Below are positions 1 to 6,757 of a stretch of 30,035 nucleotides of DNA, piece by piece (positions within the stretch are counted from its first letter, which is position 1; each line of letters opens with the position of its first letter). This DNA comes from CAZJAT01 sp964544145. GTDB taxonomy: Bacteria > Hydrothermota > 32-111. The notes beneath the pieces are model-generated. The model had not been told where the DNA came from, did no database searches, and saw only the letters and a program-made list of their open reading frames with translations. The stretch spans positions 1-30,035 of the forward strand of contig CAZJAT010000021.1 in NCBI GenBank assembly GCA_964544145.1, given 5' to 3'. The position numbers were made by a program, and so were the translations under genes.

Positions 1-46
1 TGGATATATGTCTTCAACCTGTGTGAAAGGGTTCAAGGTTCAGGTT
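1..46. repeat. Direct repeat, copy 1
   Basis: Begins TGGATATATGTC and matches 269-314 with two mismatches in 46 bases (positions 22 and 28 of the unit). Its right half, around GGTTCAAGGTTCAGGTT, is itself internally repetitive. The start of the window may truncate it. Confidence 0.9.
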
Positions 47-268
47 GCATGATGTAAGCGTATGTGATTTGATTGATTTGATTATTTATTTATTTATTTT
101 TTTATTTTTTTATTTATTTCCAGCCACTAGCCACCAGTTTACCAGCTTACCAGCCACCAGCTCACCAGCTACCATTTTACCAGTTTACCAGCCACTATCT
201 TCCCCCAGGTCTTGACATTATCCAGCATACCGAATCAATGGTACTGCATAAACGCTTAGAGGCATGCC

Positions 269-314
269 TGGATATATGTCTTCAACCTGCGTGAAGGGGT
301 TCAAGGTTCAGGTT
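269..314. repeat. Direct repeat, copy 2
   Basis: Second copy of the block at 1-46, again followed by a TTTGA-type pentamer run, a T-rich run and a CCAG array, so the whole composite is duplicated and not just this block. Confidence 0.9.
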
Positions 315-448
315 TCAAGTGACATGTTACAAGTACATTTGATTTGATTTGATTTGATTGTTTATTTCTTTATTTCTTTCTTTATTACCAGCCACCAGCT
401 ACCAGCCACTATTTAACCAGCTCACCAGTAACTATTTCCCAGATTCCT

Positions 449-1150
449 CTATATCCCTCTAACGTCCACTATATCAATAAATTGTTTGAGTATATCCTTG
501 AATTTAATAATATCTTCCGGTTTGTATGGGTATTTATCTTCATATTCACTCTTATATGTTTTATCCCTTCTAAACTGCTGCAATGCAAATCTTTCAGCTC
601 CTACAATATATGATCCTATCTCCCTTATATCATTGGAATCAACAATGTCAGGCACACATGTAGTACGAAACTCATGATGAACAGAACTGTTTATTATCAT
701 ATCAATAGATTTTTTTATCCTGTCCGGGTTAATGTCAATACCTGCTGCAAGATAGTATTTACCTAATGAGGTTTTTATATCCATTGCAAAATAGTCAGCC
801 AATCTCATTTTAATAATTTTTTCCAATATATCGGGATTATATCCATTAGTATCAATCTTAACAGGTAAATGAGTTTCTTCCTTGAGCAATTGAATTAATT
901 CAATAATATCCTCACTGAATAGGGGTTCACCTCCGGTTATACATATACCTTCAATGAAATTTTTCCTCTCTTTTAATTTTGCAATGATTTCCTCATAGGA
1001 TATATCATCTGTACTGCTGTCAGATTCAATCAATTCCGGATTATGACAAAATGGACAACGGAAATTGCATCCACCTGTAAACAGAGTGGATGCAATCTTT
1101 CCGGGAAAATCTATCAGGGATATACCCTGGATGCCTTTTATTCGGACCAC
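449..1150 (-). CDS. nrdG: Anaerobic ribonucleotide reductase activating protein (radical SAM)
   Basis: A 233-residue radical SAM enzyme that uses S-adenosylmethionine and a 4Fe-4S cluster to install the glycyl radical on class III ribonucleotide reductase. The N-terminal region has the family pattern SLIDFPGK, then the cluster motif CNFRCPFC (CxxxCxxC), followed by HNPEL and the SAM-binding ITGGEPL stretch. The start is set at the GTG at 1150. The open frame continues upstream to 1258, but that part is the out-of-frame shadow of the neighbouring tail gene, and the family normally begins shortly before the SLIDFPGK motif. A GGGGGAG stretch lies close upstream of the GTG. It is the last gene of the nrdD operon, 25 bases after the tail gene. 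The choice between this and a pyruvate formate-lyase activase is settled by the neighbours. Confidence 0.9.
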   Translation of the reverse strand: MVRIKGIQGISLIDFPGKIASTLFTGGCNFRCPFCHNPELIESDSSTDDISYEEIIAKLKERKNFIEGICITGGEPLFSEDIIELIQLLKEETHLPVKIDTNGYNPDILEKIIKMRLADYFAMDIKTSLGKYYLAAGIDINPDRIKKSIDMIINSSVHHEFRTTCVPDIVDSNDIREIGSYIVGAERFALQQFRRDKTYKSEYEDKYPYKPEDIIKFKDILKQFIDIVDVRGI

Positions 1151-1175
1151 AGCTCCCCCAAGAAGAGTGAATTCA

Positions 1176-1340
1176 TTATACCTTAAACTCTTTCCTGTGC
1201 TTGAATTCTTCTCTTTTCCCCTCATTCCAGTTGGATACGGGGCGGAAATAACCCACAACCCTGCTGTAAATTTCTGTTGGAACTTTTTTGACCTTAACTA
1301 CTTCTCTTGTTTTTGTTCCTGAAGCAATGGTTTTCTCCAT
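1176..1340 (-). CDS. Detached glycyl-radical tail of class III ribonucleotide reductase
   Basis: A 54-residue protein. Its second half (residues 23-46) reads EIYSRVVGYFRPV then NWNEGKREEF. This is the conserved C-terminal end of many full-length NrdD proteins, including the RVxGY motif in which the Gly carries the radical (Gly30 here). The first 22 residues are basic and of no recognised fold. The ATG at 1340 is one base after the nrdD stop and is preceded by GGAGAG, a good ribosome binding site, so it is a separate gene and not read-through: the nrdD frame meets another stop soon after. The upstream NrdD ends without a glycyl-radical motif, so the two chains probably assemble, much as the small glycyl-radical protein GrcA (YfiD) complements cleaved pyruvate formate-lyase in E. 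coli. The role is inferred; the motif is seen directly. Confidence 0.85.
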   Translation of the reverse strand: MEKTIASGTKTREVVKVKKVPTEIYSRVVGYFRPVSNWNEGKREEFKHRKEFKV

Positions 1341-1341
1341 T

Positions 1342-3462
1342 TCACTCTCCTTTTTCTACATATGTTTCAATGCCGAATTTTTCTAATTCCTCTTTTGAAT
1401 GTTCATAGGGACAAAACGGATGCTCACCTGATATGTATCCATGAACAGGACATATACTGAATGTCGGTGTAAGCGTATAATATGGCAGATGAAAATTTTC
1501 CGCTATTTTTTTCACAAGCTGTTTTGCTGCTTCCGGTGAATATATCCTCTCACCGAGAAAACCATGAAGAACAGTGCCGCCTGTGTACTGACTCTGTAAT
1601 TCATCCTGCAATGTTAATGCTTCAAACAGATCATCAGTATATCCCACAGGTAATTGCGTTGAATTGGTATAATAGGGATTTTCTTCACCGGAGAATGGCA
1701 TATCAGGATGTTTTTTCTTATCAAGACGCGCAAGACGATATGTGGTTCCTTCAGCAGGTGATGCTTCCAAATTATATAGATTACCTGTTTCATCTGTATA
1801 TTCCCGCATTCTATCCTTCATGAATGTTAATGTTTCTAATGCAAAGTTTTTTCCCTCTTCTGTCGCAATACTCTTATGTAGCAATATTTCAGCAGCTTCA
1901 TTCATTCCGACAAGTCCTATTGTGGAAAAATGATTTGCCCAAAATGTTCCGAAATTCTTTTTAACTGAAGACAGATAATGCTTTGAATATGGATAAAGAC
2001 CATTTGATGTGAACCTCTCCAGCACTTTTCTTTTTATTTCCAATGATTCCTTTGATATATCCATTAATTTAGCAATTCTATTGAAGAATTGATTTCTGTC
2101 TTTTGATTCAAAGGCTATTCTTGGCATATTCAATGTTACAACACCCACACTGCCTGTCATGGGATTTGCACCGAATAAACCGCCTCCCCTTATCTCCGCT
2201 CTTGCACTCTTCTTTTCTTCACCACTTTCAGGAGCAGCTGTATTGAGTTTCAGATTCAATTGCATATTACTGGACCTGTTGCGCAATTCCCTGTTATCCA
2301 GGCGCAATCTGCAGCACATACTCCGTGCATCAGAAGGGTCCATATCAGAATTGATAAAATTACTGAAATAAGGAATCCCGTATTTTGCTGTCATTTCCCA
2401 TACTTTTTCAATTGCCGGATCATTCCAGTTGAAATCCTTTGTAATATTGTATGTGGGAATAGGAAATGTGAATATTCTTCCTTTTGCATCCCCTTCCATC
2501 ATCACTTCTGCAAATGCCGTGTTGAAAAGATCCATTTCTTCTTGAAATTCTTTATATGTTGCTTCTTTACGTTTTCCGCCAATAATAACCTGGTCATCCC
2601 TTAAATTCTTTGGACACACCAAATCCATTGTTACATTGGTGAATGGCGTTTGGAAACCCACCCTTGTTGGTACATTGACATTAAATATGAATTCCTGCAT
2701 TGCCTGCTTAACATCTTTATATGTAAGATTATCATATCTTATAAATGGAGCTAAATATGTGTCAAAATTGGAAAATGCCTGTGCACCGGCAGCTTCGCCC
2801 TGTAATGTATAAAAATAATTTACAATCTGTCCCAATGCCGTTCTGAAATGCTTGGGGGGCTGACTCTCAATTTTGCCTGAAACGCCGCCTAAACCCTGTG
2901 TGAGCAGCAATTCCAAATCCCAACCACAGCAGTAAACGGAAAGCATTCCTAAGTCATGTATGTGTATATCGCCTTCCTTATGGGCACGGGCTACTTCCTG
3001 CGGATATATCTTCTCCAGCCAATATAATGCAGATATGGATGCTGAGACATGATTATTCAGTCCCTGTAATGAATAGGACATATTGGAATTCTCATTGACT
3101 CTCCAATCTGCCTGGTCAATATATCTATCCATCATTGCCACACCATCTTCAATCATCATCTTTGTTCGTCTCATCTCTGCATGCTGCTGTCTATAGAGAA
3201 TATATGCCTTTGCAGTATTGGCATAATTACCCTCAATGAGCATCTTCTCCACAAGGTCCTGCACATTTTCAACTGTGGGCACCCTGTCGCTCTTATACAT
3301 AACTTCCAGTACTGCTACTACTTGATGTGTGATCTTCTTTGATAGGGTAAGATCATCCCCGCCTATTGATTTTGCCGATTTGAATATTGCCGCTGTTATC
3401 TTGTTTTCGTCAAATTCCTCTAAACGACCGTCCCGCTTCCTTATAAAATTTATGCTTGACAC
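1342..3462 (-). CDS. nrdD: Anaerobic (class III) ribonucleoside-triphosphate reductase, catalytic chain
   Basis: Reduces ribonucleoside triphosphates to deoxyribonucleotides without oxygen. The 706-residue chain has an N-terminal ATP-cone (about residues 4-95; FIRKRDGRLEEFDENKI), which senses ATP/dATP, then the NrdD barrel with HIHDLG, CCGWDLELLL (from 178), PPKHFRTALGQ and the SMCCRLRLDNREL segment (Cys383-Cys384). The C-terminal zinc ribbon begins CPVHGYISGEH (Cys671, His674), but the second knuckle reads CPYE (Cys684), so the usual fourth Cys is missing. The chain stops soon after, without the RVxGY glycyl-radical motif, which is encoded by the next gene. The start is GTG, with GGAGGGCGA just upstream. 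First gene of the operon, behind a promoter with two NrdR-like boxes. Confidence 0.95.
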   Translation of the reverse strand: MSSINFIRKRDGRLEEFDENKITAAIFKSAKSIGGDDLTLSKKITHQVVAVLEVMYKSDRVPTVENVQDLVEKMLIEGNYANTAKAYILYRQQHAEMRRTKMMIEDGVAMMDRYIDQADWRVNENSNMSYSLQGLNNHVSASISALYWLEKIYPQEVARAHKEGDIHIHDLGMLSVYCCGWDLELLLTQGLGGVSGKIESQPPKHFRTALGQIVNYFYTLQGEAAGAQAFSNFDTYLAPFIRYDNLTYKDVKQAMQEFIFNVNVPTRVGFQTPFTNVTMDLVCPKNLRDDQVIIGGKRKEATYKEFQEEMDLFNTAFAEVMMEGDAKGRIFTFPIPTYNITKDFNWNDPAIEKVWEMTAKYGIPYFSNFINSDMDPSDARSMCCRLRLDNRELRNRSSNMQLNLKLNTAAPESGEEKKSARAEIRGGGLFGANPMTGSVGVVTLNMPRIAFESKDRNQFFNRIAKLMDISKESLEIKRKVLERFTSNGLYPYSKHYLSSVKKNFGTFWANHFSTIGLVGMNEAAEILLHKSIATEEGKNFALETLTFMKDRMREYTDETGNLYNLEASPAEGTTYRLARLDKKKHPDMPFSGEENPYYTNSTQLPVGYTDDLFEALTLQDELQSQYTGGTVLHGFLGERIYSPEAAKQLVKKIAENFHLPYYTLTPTFSICPVHGYISGEHPFCPYEHSKEELEKFGIETYVEKGE

Positions 3463-3494
3463 TCGCCCTCCTTCTCCTGCAAGTTTTTATAAAT

Positions 3495-3522
3495 ATAGTA
3501 TTCACATTAGATTATTTGTCAA
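3495..3522 (-). promoter_or_regulatory. Predicted promoter of the nrdD operon
   Basis: On the minus strand, a perfect -35 TTGACA (3517-3522) is followed after 16 bases by TACTAT (3495-3500). This predicts a transcript starting about 26 bases before the GTG of nrdD. The NrdR-like box at 3529-3544 ends 6 bases upstream of the -35. Confidence 0.65.
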
Positions 3523-3528
3523 GCGAAT

Positions 3529-3544
3529 GCACAATATTTAGTAT
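3529..3544 (-). promoter_or_regulatory. NrdR box, promoter-proximal
   Basis: Minus strand reads ATACTAAATATTGTGC, matching 13 of 16 positions of the NrdR palindrome as I recall it (acaCwAtATaTwGtgt), including the central ATAT core and TTGTG arm. It lies directly upstream of the -35 and is the second of a pair. Confidence 0.7.
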
Positions 3545-3559
3545 TGTCAAATCATCAGA

Positions 3560-3575
3560 ACGCAATATGTTGTGT
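3560..3575 (-). promoter_or_regulatory. NrdR box, promoter-distal
   Basis: Minus strand reads ACACAACATATTGCGT, matching about 14 of 16 positions of the NrdR palindrome. Its start lies exactly 31 bases from the start of the proximal box, about three helical turns, which is the phased spacing known for NrdR box pairs in other bacteria. NrdR is the ATP/dATP-sensing repressor of ribonucleotide reductase genes. Confidence 0.75.
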
Positions 3576-3596
3576 TTTTTCAGCACTTATATTGTA

Positions 3597-4562
3597 TCAA
3601 TTGTACACTTTAATCATAGCCGGTTTCAGTGTTTTATTTAGCTCAATTGTATCCAATATCGTAAGTGTGGGAATATCTATAACATATAATGTTCCATCAC
3701 TGCTCATTATATTTATTTTGTTTTTATACTCAAATATCTCTGATGGAGAATCCACTACTAATGTATTGCATTCTTCTGTTTCCAATTCAAGGCACCATAT
3801 ACTGCTGTGTGCAATGCTGTTCTCTGCATATGATTGTATAGTAATAATACTGTTAAATCCGATAATAAATTTACCGGGATTATATTCAGGTGTATATTCA
3901 TCAACTATCACCTTATTCCTCATCTTCACAACACTTCCCTCAAGATTTGTAAATATATTACCTGTGCATGAGATATATATATCCTCATCAAATTCATAGA
4001 AATATGTGGGATTATTTCCTATATCAATGGAATCTATAGACATATCATCTATATTCAGCATATATACATATCTTGTTGGGTCAGTGTATCCGCTTGTTCC
4101 AATATAAAGTGTATTTTTAAAAATAAAGAATGAATATGGTTCATCTGATAAATCAATACGCTTGTATTCAGTCATATCAGCTCTGTTGAGAATAAGCAAT
4201 TCACTGCTTCCCCATAATGCAGTGTAAATATAATTTTCATCAGCAATTATTCCACCCGGGGAAGAACCATCATCACAAACAAATGAGTCCAGTATATCTC
4301 CCTCCAAATTGAATTTCTGTATTAGTGGAGTTCCTCCGAATCCTGAATTGGAAATAAATATTTCTTCATTATCAATATATATTGCAGAGGGTGATGTTCC
4401 GGTTACAAGCAATGGTCCAGTAACATTATATGTTGTGTCCATTACATAAACAGCTTCTGCAGACCAATCAAGTATATAGAGATTACCCCAGCCCTCTTCA
4501 TATTTAAATAATATACATGATATTAGCACTAAAATTATCAGAACAGGAATTAATTTCTTCAT
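3597..4562 (-). CDS. BtuG-like surface beta-propeller lipoprotein, predicted cobalamin binder
   Basis: A 321-residue protein with a lipoprotein signal peptide (hydrophobic residues 5-15, lipobox LISC with Cys16). The rest is a series of beta-rich repeats of the YVTN/YncE type, for example NLYILDWSAEAVYVMD, GTSPSAIYIDNEEIFISNSG and NTLYIGTSGYTDPTRYVYML, consistent with a seven-bladed propeller. No enzyme motif is seen. It overlaps the upstream TonB-dependent receptor by four bases (ATGA), and the pair sits behind a cobalamin riboswitch. In Bacteroides, BtuG is a propeller lipoprotein of about this size that binds B12 on the cell surface and hands it to BtuB. The assignment rests on this context plus fold; sequence identity to BtuG was not checked. 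The last gene of its unit; no clear terminator follows before the nrd promoter region. Confidence 0.7.
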   Translation of the reverse strand: MKKLIPVLIILVLISCILFKYEEGWGNLYILDWSAEAVYVMDTTYNVTGPLLVTGTSPSAIYIDNEEIFISNSGFGGTPLIQKFNLEGDILDSFVCDDGSSPGGIIADENYIYTALWGSSELLILNRADMTEYKRIDLSDEPYSFFIFKNTLYIGTSGYTDPTRYVYMLNIDDMSIDSIDIGNNPTYFYEFDEDIYISCTGNIFTNLEGSVVKMRNKVIVDEYTPEYNPGKFIIGFNSIITIQSYAENSIAHSSIWCLELETEECNTLVVDSPSEIFEYKNKINIMSSDGTLYVIDIPTLTILDTIELNKTLKPAMIKVYN

Positions 4563-6481
4563 AATACCTCCATATAATATGTTAGAGAAAATGTTCTTCC
4601 TTCATTTGCATATCCCCTCACATCATAATAATCTGTGTTAAATACATTCCTGATGCCTGCTTCTATATTACCATGATTCATGATATAGCTTACAGATAAA
4701 TAATCAAAGAGCATATAAGGATTAAAAAATTTTGTATTTTCTTCATTTGTATATCGGATTCCATTATATGATATATTCCATTGCAGCTCCCATTTATTTA
4801 AATAAATATTACCAGATATTCCTGCTTTATACAATGGGCGATAAACCATTAATGTATAATAATGTGTAATATACTCTGCATCACTGTTTATAATCCCTTC
4901 AATGAATCTATAATAATCATCAACCTTATCATTGACTGCAGGACTGAAATTCACATATGCATCAAACACACCATATGTTCTATTTATTCTTGCTTTTAAT
5001 GTTATAAAAGGATTTAATACACGGTTATTATTTACAGGCATGTAAATACTTCCCACTTGCTGCCAGTTAATTAGATTGAAGAATACATCAATACCCGAAT
5101 TCATCATCACTTCCAATCCACTGAAATCATGCACATGATTATAGAAAAGAGTTATATCATATTCATTATCCAGTGATTCATTACCCTTAGCGAAAATATC
5201 ACCTGTCCAGTATAATTCATTGAATGTCGGCTTTCTGCCTGAAAGCCGAATTCCCATATCCCTATAATCATTATTCTGAAAAACCCTATATGAATATAAT
5301 AATCCGGGCAATAGAGGATATGACAATTTCAGCTGGAGTAAATGATTATCATTTCTCCAATCATATTGCATTGCTGTCATTATTCTGCTGTGTGTACCCG
5401 TATTGCTGCCTGCGCAGTAATCCTCAATCAATGATAATTCTACTGGATTACCAAATATATTTCTGCTTATACTGAATCCCCCATTAAATGTTCTCATCCT
5501 GTCATCCGTGTTTAATGATAACTCATTATTATAGTATCTGTATTCATTGATAGTCAAATATTGTTTTACAGCCATACCGGCAATCTGCGGGGAAAACTGA
5601 AAATGAAACATCTGCTCATCATAAAAGGCATGCTCAAAACGGCTTCCTTCCATACCCGGATCACCATATGTACTATTACTCAAAAGACAAGTAAATATTT
5701 CTTCTATTTCAATAAAATATTTATTTCCATGATGATATGAATTGCTTAGTATGTCGCCTGATGACAGCACCATATCCCCATAATCAAACATTTCATATCC
5801 ATATTTGACATATTCACTGCCGAATGCGCCGCCAGCATAATAATCACCATTATTCATCATTCTCAGTATTGCATTAATCCTGTTTTTTCCAGAGGATGAA
5901 AAATCCAATATACCTGCAAAGGCGGATATGCCCACCAATGAAATATGTTCATCCCAATGAACAGCAGTGTTATTAAGCACAAGTACGGGTATCATATTAA
6001 CATTGACTATACCCGAGGACGGATTAAACAGGGGAATGTTATTGATAGAAACAAGAACTTCTTCAGAACTTGAATTTCTTAATGAATAGACAGTATTTCT
6101 GGCATACTGTCTAATGTTTACTGATGGGGAAACACTGCGTAATGTACTTTGAATATGTATATCATGTTCTGTCGATTCTGTCTTCAACTGAGGTTTTCTT
6201 CCTTTGACATACATAGTGTCACCCTGGAATACAATATGATTCATTCTTATGCTCATACAGCATGAGTCATTGACAACAATCACAGTATCCCTGAAGCCCA
6301 AGGCACTGATGCTGATGGTATCATTAATATCCGCATTCAGCGGAGTAAGTATCTGTTGTTTTACATTATTTCTGCTGATTATAATATATGATATATGATT
6401 ACCGTCTTCATCAATGAATAAAATATCAACAGTATATACAATAATGGGTAAAAGAATTAAACACAATAATACATTTTTCAT
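4559..6481 (-). CDS. TonB-dependent outer-membrane receptor, BtuB-like
   Basis: A 640-residue outer-membrane protein: signal peptide (MKNVLLCLILLPIIVY), a small beta domain with a LGFRDT stretch typical of carboxypeptidase-regulatory-like modules (about residues 20-95), a plug-like region (about 100-200, with VLVSINNIPLFNPSSG) and a barrel of alternating, aromatic-rich strands to the end (ARINRTYGVFDAYVNF, GNIEAGIRNVFNTDYYDVRG). The NVFNTDYYDVRGY motif near the C-terminus is typical of TonB receptors. The start is the ATG at 6481, which follows AAGGA and gives a clean signal peptide; the open frame 17 codons further up runs into the riboswitch leader. The cobalamin riboswitch directly upstream predicts that the substrate is a corrinoid. 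It is shorter and more divergent than typical BtuB, so the barrel alone would not reveal the substrate. Confidence 0.8.
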   Translation of the reverse strand: MKNVLLCLILLPIIVYTVDILFIDEDGNHISYIIISRNNVKQQILTPLNADINDTISISALGFRDTVIVVNDSCCMSIRMNHIVFQGDTMYVKGRKPQLKTESTEHDIHIQSTLRSVSPSVNIRQYARNTVYSLRNSSSEEVLVSINNIPLFNPSSGIVNVNMIPVLVLNNTAVHWDEHISLVGISAFAGILDFSSSGKNRINAILRMMNNGDYYAGGAFGSEYVKYGYEMFDYGDMVLSSGDILSNSYHHGNKYFIEIEEIFTCLLSNSTYGDPGMEGSRFEHAFYDEQMFHFQFSPQIAGMAVKQYLTINEYRYYNNELSLNTDDRMRTFNGGFSISRNIFGNPVELSLIEDYCAGSNTGTHSRIMTAMQYDWRNDNHLLQLKLSYPLLPGLLYSYRVFQNNDYRDMGIRLSGRKPTFNELYWTGDIFAKGNESLDNEYDITLFYNHVHDFSGLEVMMNSGIDVFFNLINWQQVGSIYMPVNNNRVLNPFITLKARINRTYGVFDAYVNFSPAVNDKVDDYYRFIEGIINSDAEYITHYYTLMVYRPLYKAGISGNIYLNKWELQWNISYNGIRYTNEENTKFFNPYMLFDYLSVSYIMNHGNIEAGIRNVFNTDYYDVRGYANEGRTFSLTYYMEVL

Positions 6482-6502
6482 ATCTATCCTTATTGAATTA
6501 AG

Positions 6503-6530
6503 GACAGACTCCATCCTCGTGGAGTGTGTC
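6503..6530 (-). promoter_or_regulatory. Hairpin between riboswitch and start codon (expression platform)
   Basis: Minus strand GACACACTCCA, loop CGAGGA, TGGAGTCTGTC forms a stem of four plus six pairs with one mismatch. It directly follows the riboswitch P1 stem and ends about 21 bases before the ATG. It is not followed by a T run, so it is unlikely to be a terminator; control of translation is more likely. Confidence 0.5.
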
Positions 6531-6672
6531 ATTCAGGCAGGTTTCCTGACTTGCAGCTTTGCCTTGTATCGCCTTCCCGATTAGGTGGCAATGATACTCG
6601 TATCTGCATACAGTTGCGGGACAGCAACGGATTCTCACCGTTTTCCCTTTTACCTCAAAAGAGCACCTGAAT
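6531..6672 (-). ncRNA. Cobalamin riboswitch
   Basis: On the minus strand the aptamer runs from ATTCAGG (6666-6672) to CCTGAAT (6531-6537), which pair as the closing P1 stem. In between are the landmarks of the family: GGTGCTC opening, AAAAGGGAA, GGTGAGAATCC, CTGTCCCGCAACTGT, GCCACC..CGGGAAGGC and the B12 box AGTCAGGAAACCTGCC. It controls the TonB receptor and propeller lipoprotein downstream, which should be shut off when adenosylcobalamin or a related corrinoid is plentiful. Confidence 0.96.
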
Positions 6673-6678
6673 ATCATA

Positions 6679-6707
6679 AATATATATTGCTCATCACTTT
6701 CAGTCAA
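6679..6707 (-). promoter_or_regulatory. Predicted promoter of the B12 uptake unit
   Basis: Minus-strand TTGACT (6702-6707), 17-base spacer, TATATT (6679-6684). The predicted start of transcription is at about 6672, exactly where the riboswitch P1 stem begins, which supports both calls. Confidence 0.75.
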
Positions 6708-6757
6708 TAGTTATATATGCAGTTTTGATTATTAGAATGCAACCTTCCCCCTTATTG

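Larger units (their letters stand above)
1..447. repeat. Gene-free composite low-complexity repeat region
   Basis: No convincing coding sequence is seen in these roughly 450 bases. Two copies of the same composite unit follow each other with a period of 268 bases. Each copy has a near-identical 46-base block (1-46 and 269-314), then a TTTGA-type run (66-82; four exact TTTGA units at 338-357), then a T-rich TTTA/TTTC run (83-119; 361-387), then a degenerate array built on CCAG (ACCAGCCACCAGCT-like; 120-200 and 387-433). A unique segment (208-268) separates the copies. The left copy starts at base 1, so the array may continue outside the window. The second copy ends just past the nrdG stop codon. 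Function unknown. Confidence 0.85.

Noticed and set aside
120..433. CRISPR-like appearance of the CCAG repeats
   Set aside because: Units are short and degenerate with no constant repeat or unique spacers, and no cas gene is present; it is a minisatellite.
1151..1258. Upstream extension of nrdG by 36 residues
   Set aside because: These bases encode the glycyl-radical tail gene in another frame; the NrdG family begins near SLIDFPGK, so the GTG at 1150 is used.
3571..3587. Possible terminator (GTG, A/T run, CAC) after the propeller lipoprotein
   Set aside because: The stem is only about three pairs long, and the bases overlap the distal NrdR box.
3544..3999. Plus-strand frame of 151 residues over the propeller lipoprotein
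   Set aside because: No ribosome binding site, no family pattern, and it opposes a well-supported lipoprotein gene and the NrdR boxes.
6482..6532. Upstream extension of the TonB receptor by 17 residues
   Set aside because: It runs into the riboswitch leader, has no ribosome binding site and would bury the signal peptide.
6498..6707. Open frame of 69 residues on the minus strand before the TonB receptor
   Set aside because: It lies on top of the cobalamin riboswitch and its promoter; the apparent protein is a translation of the RNA element.
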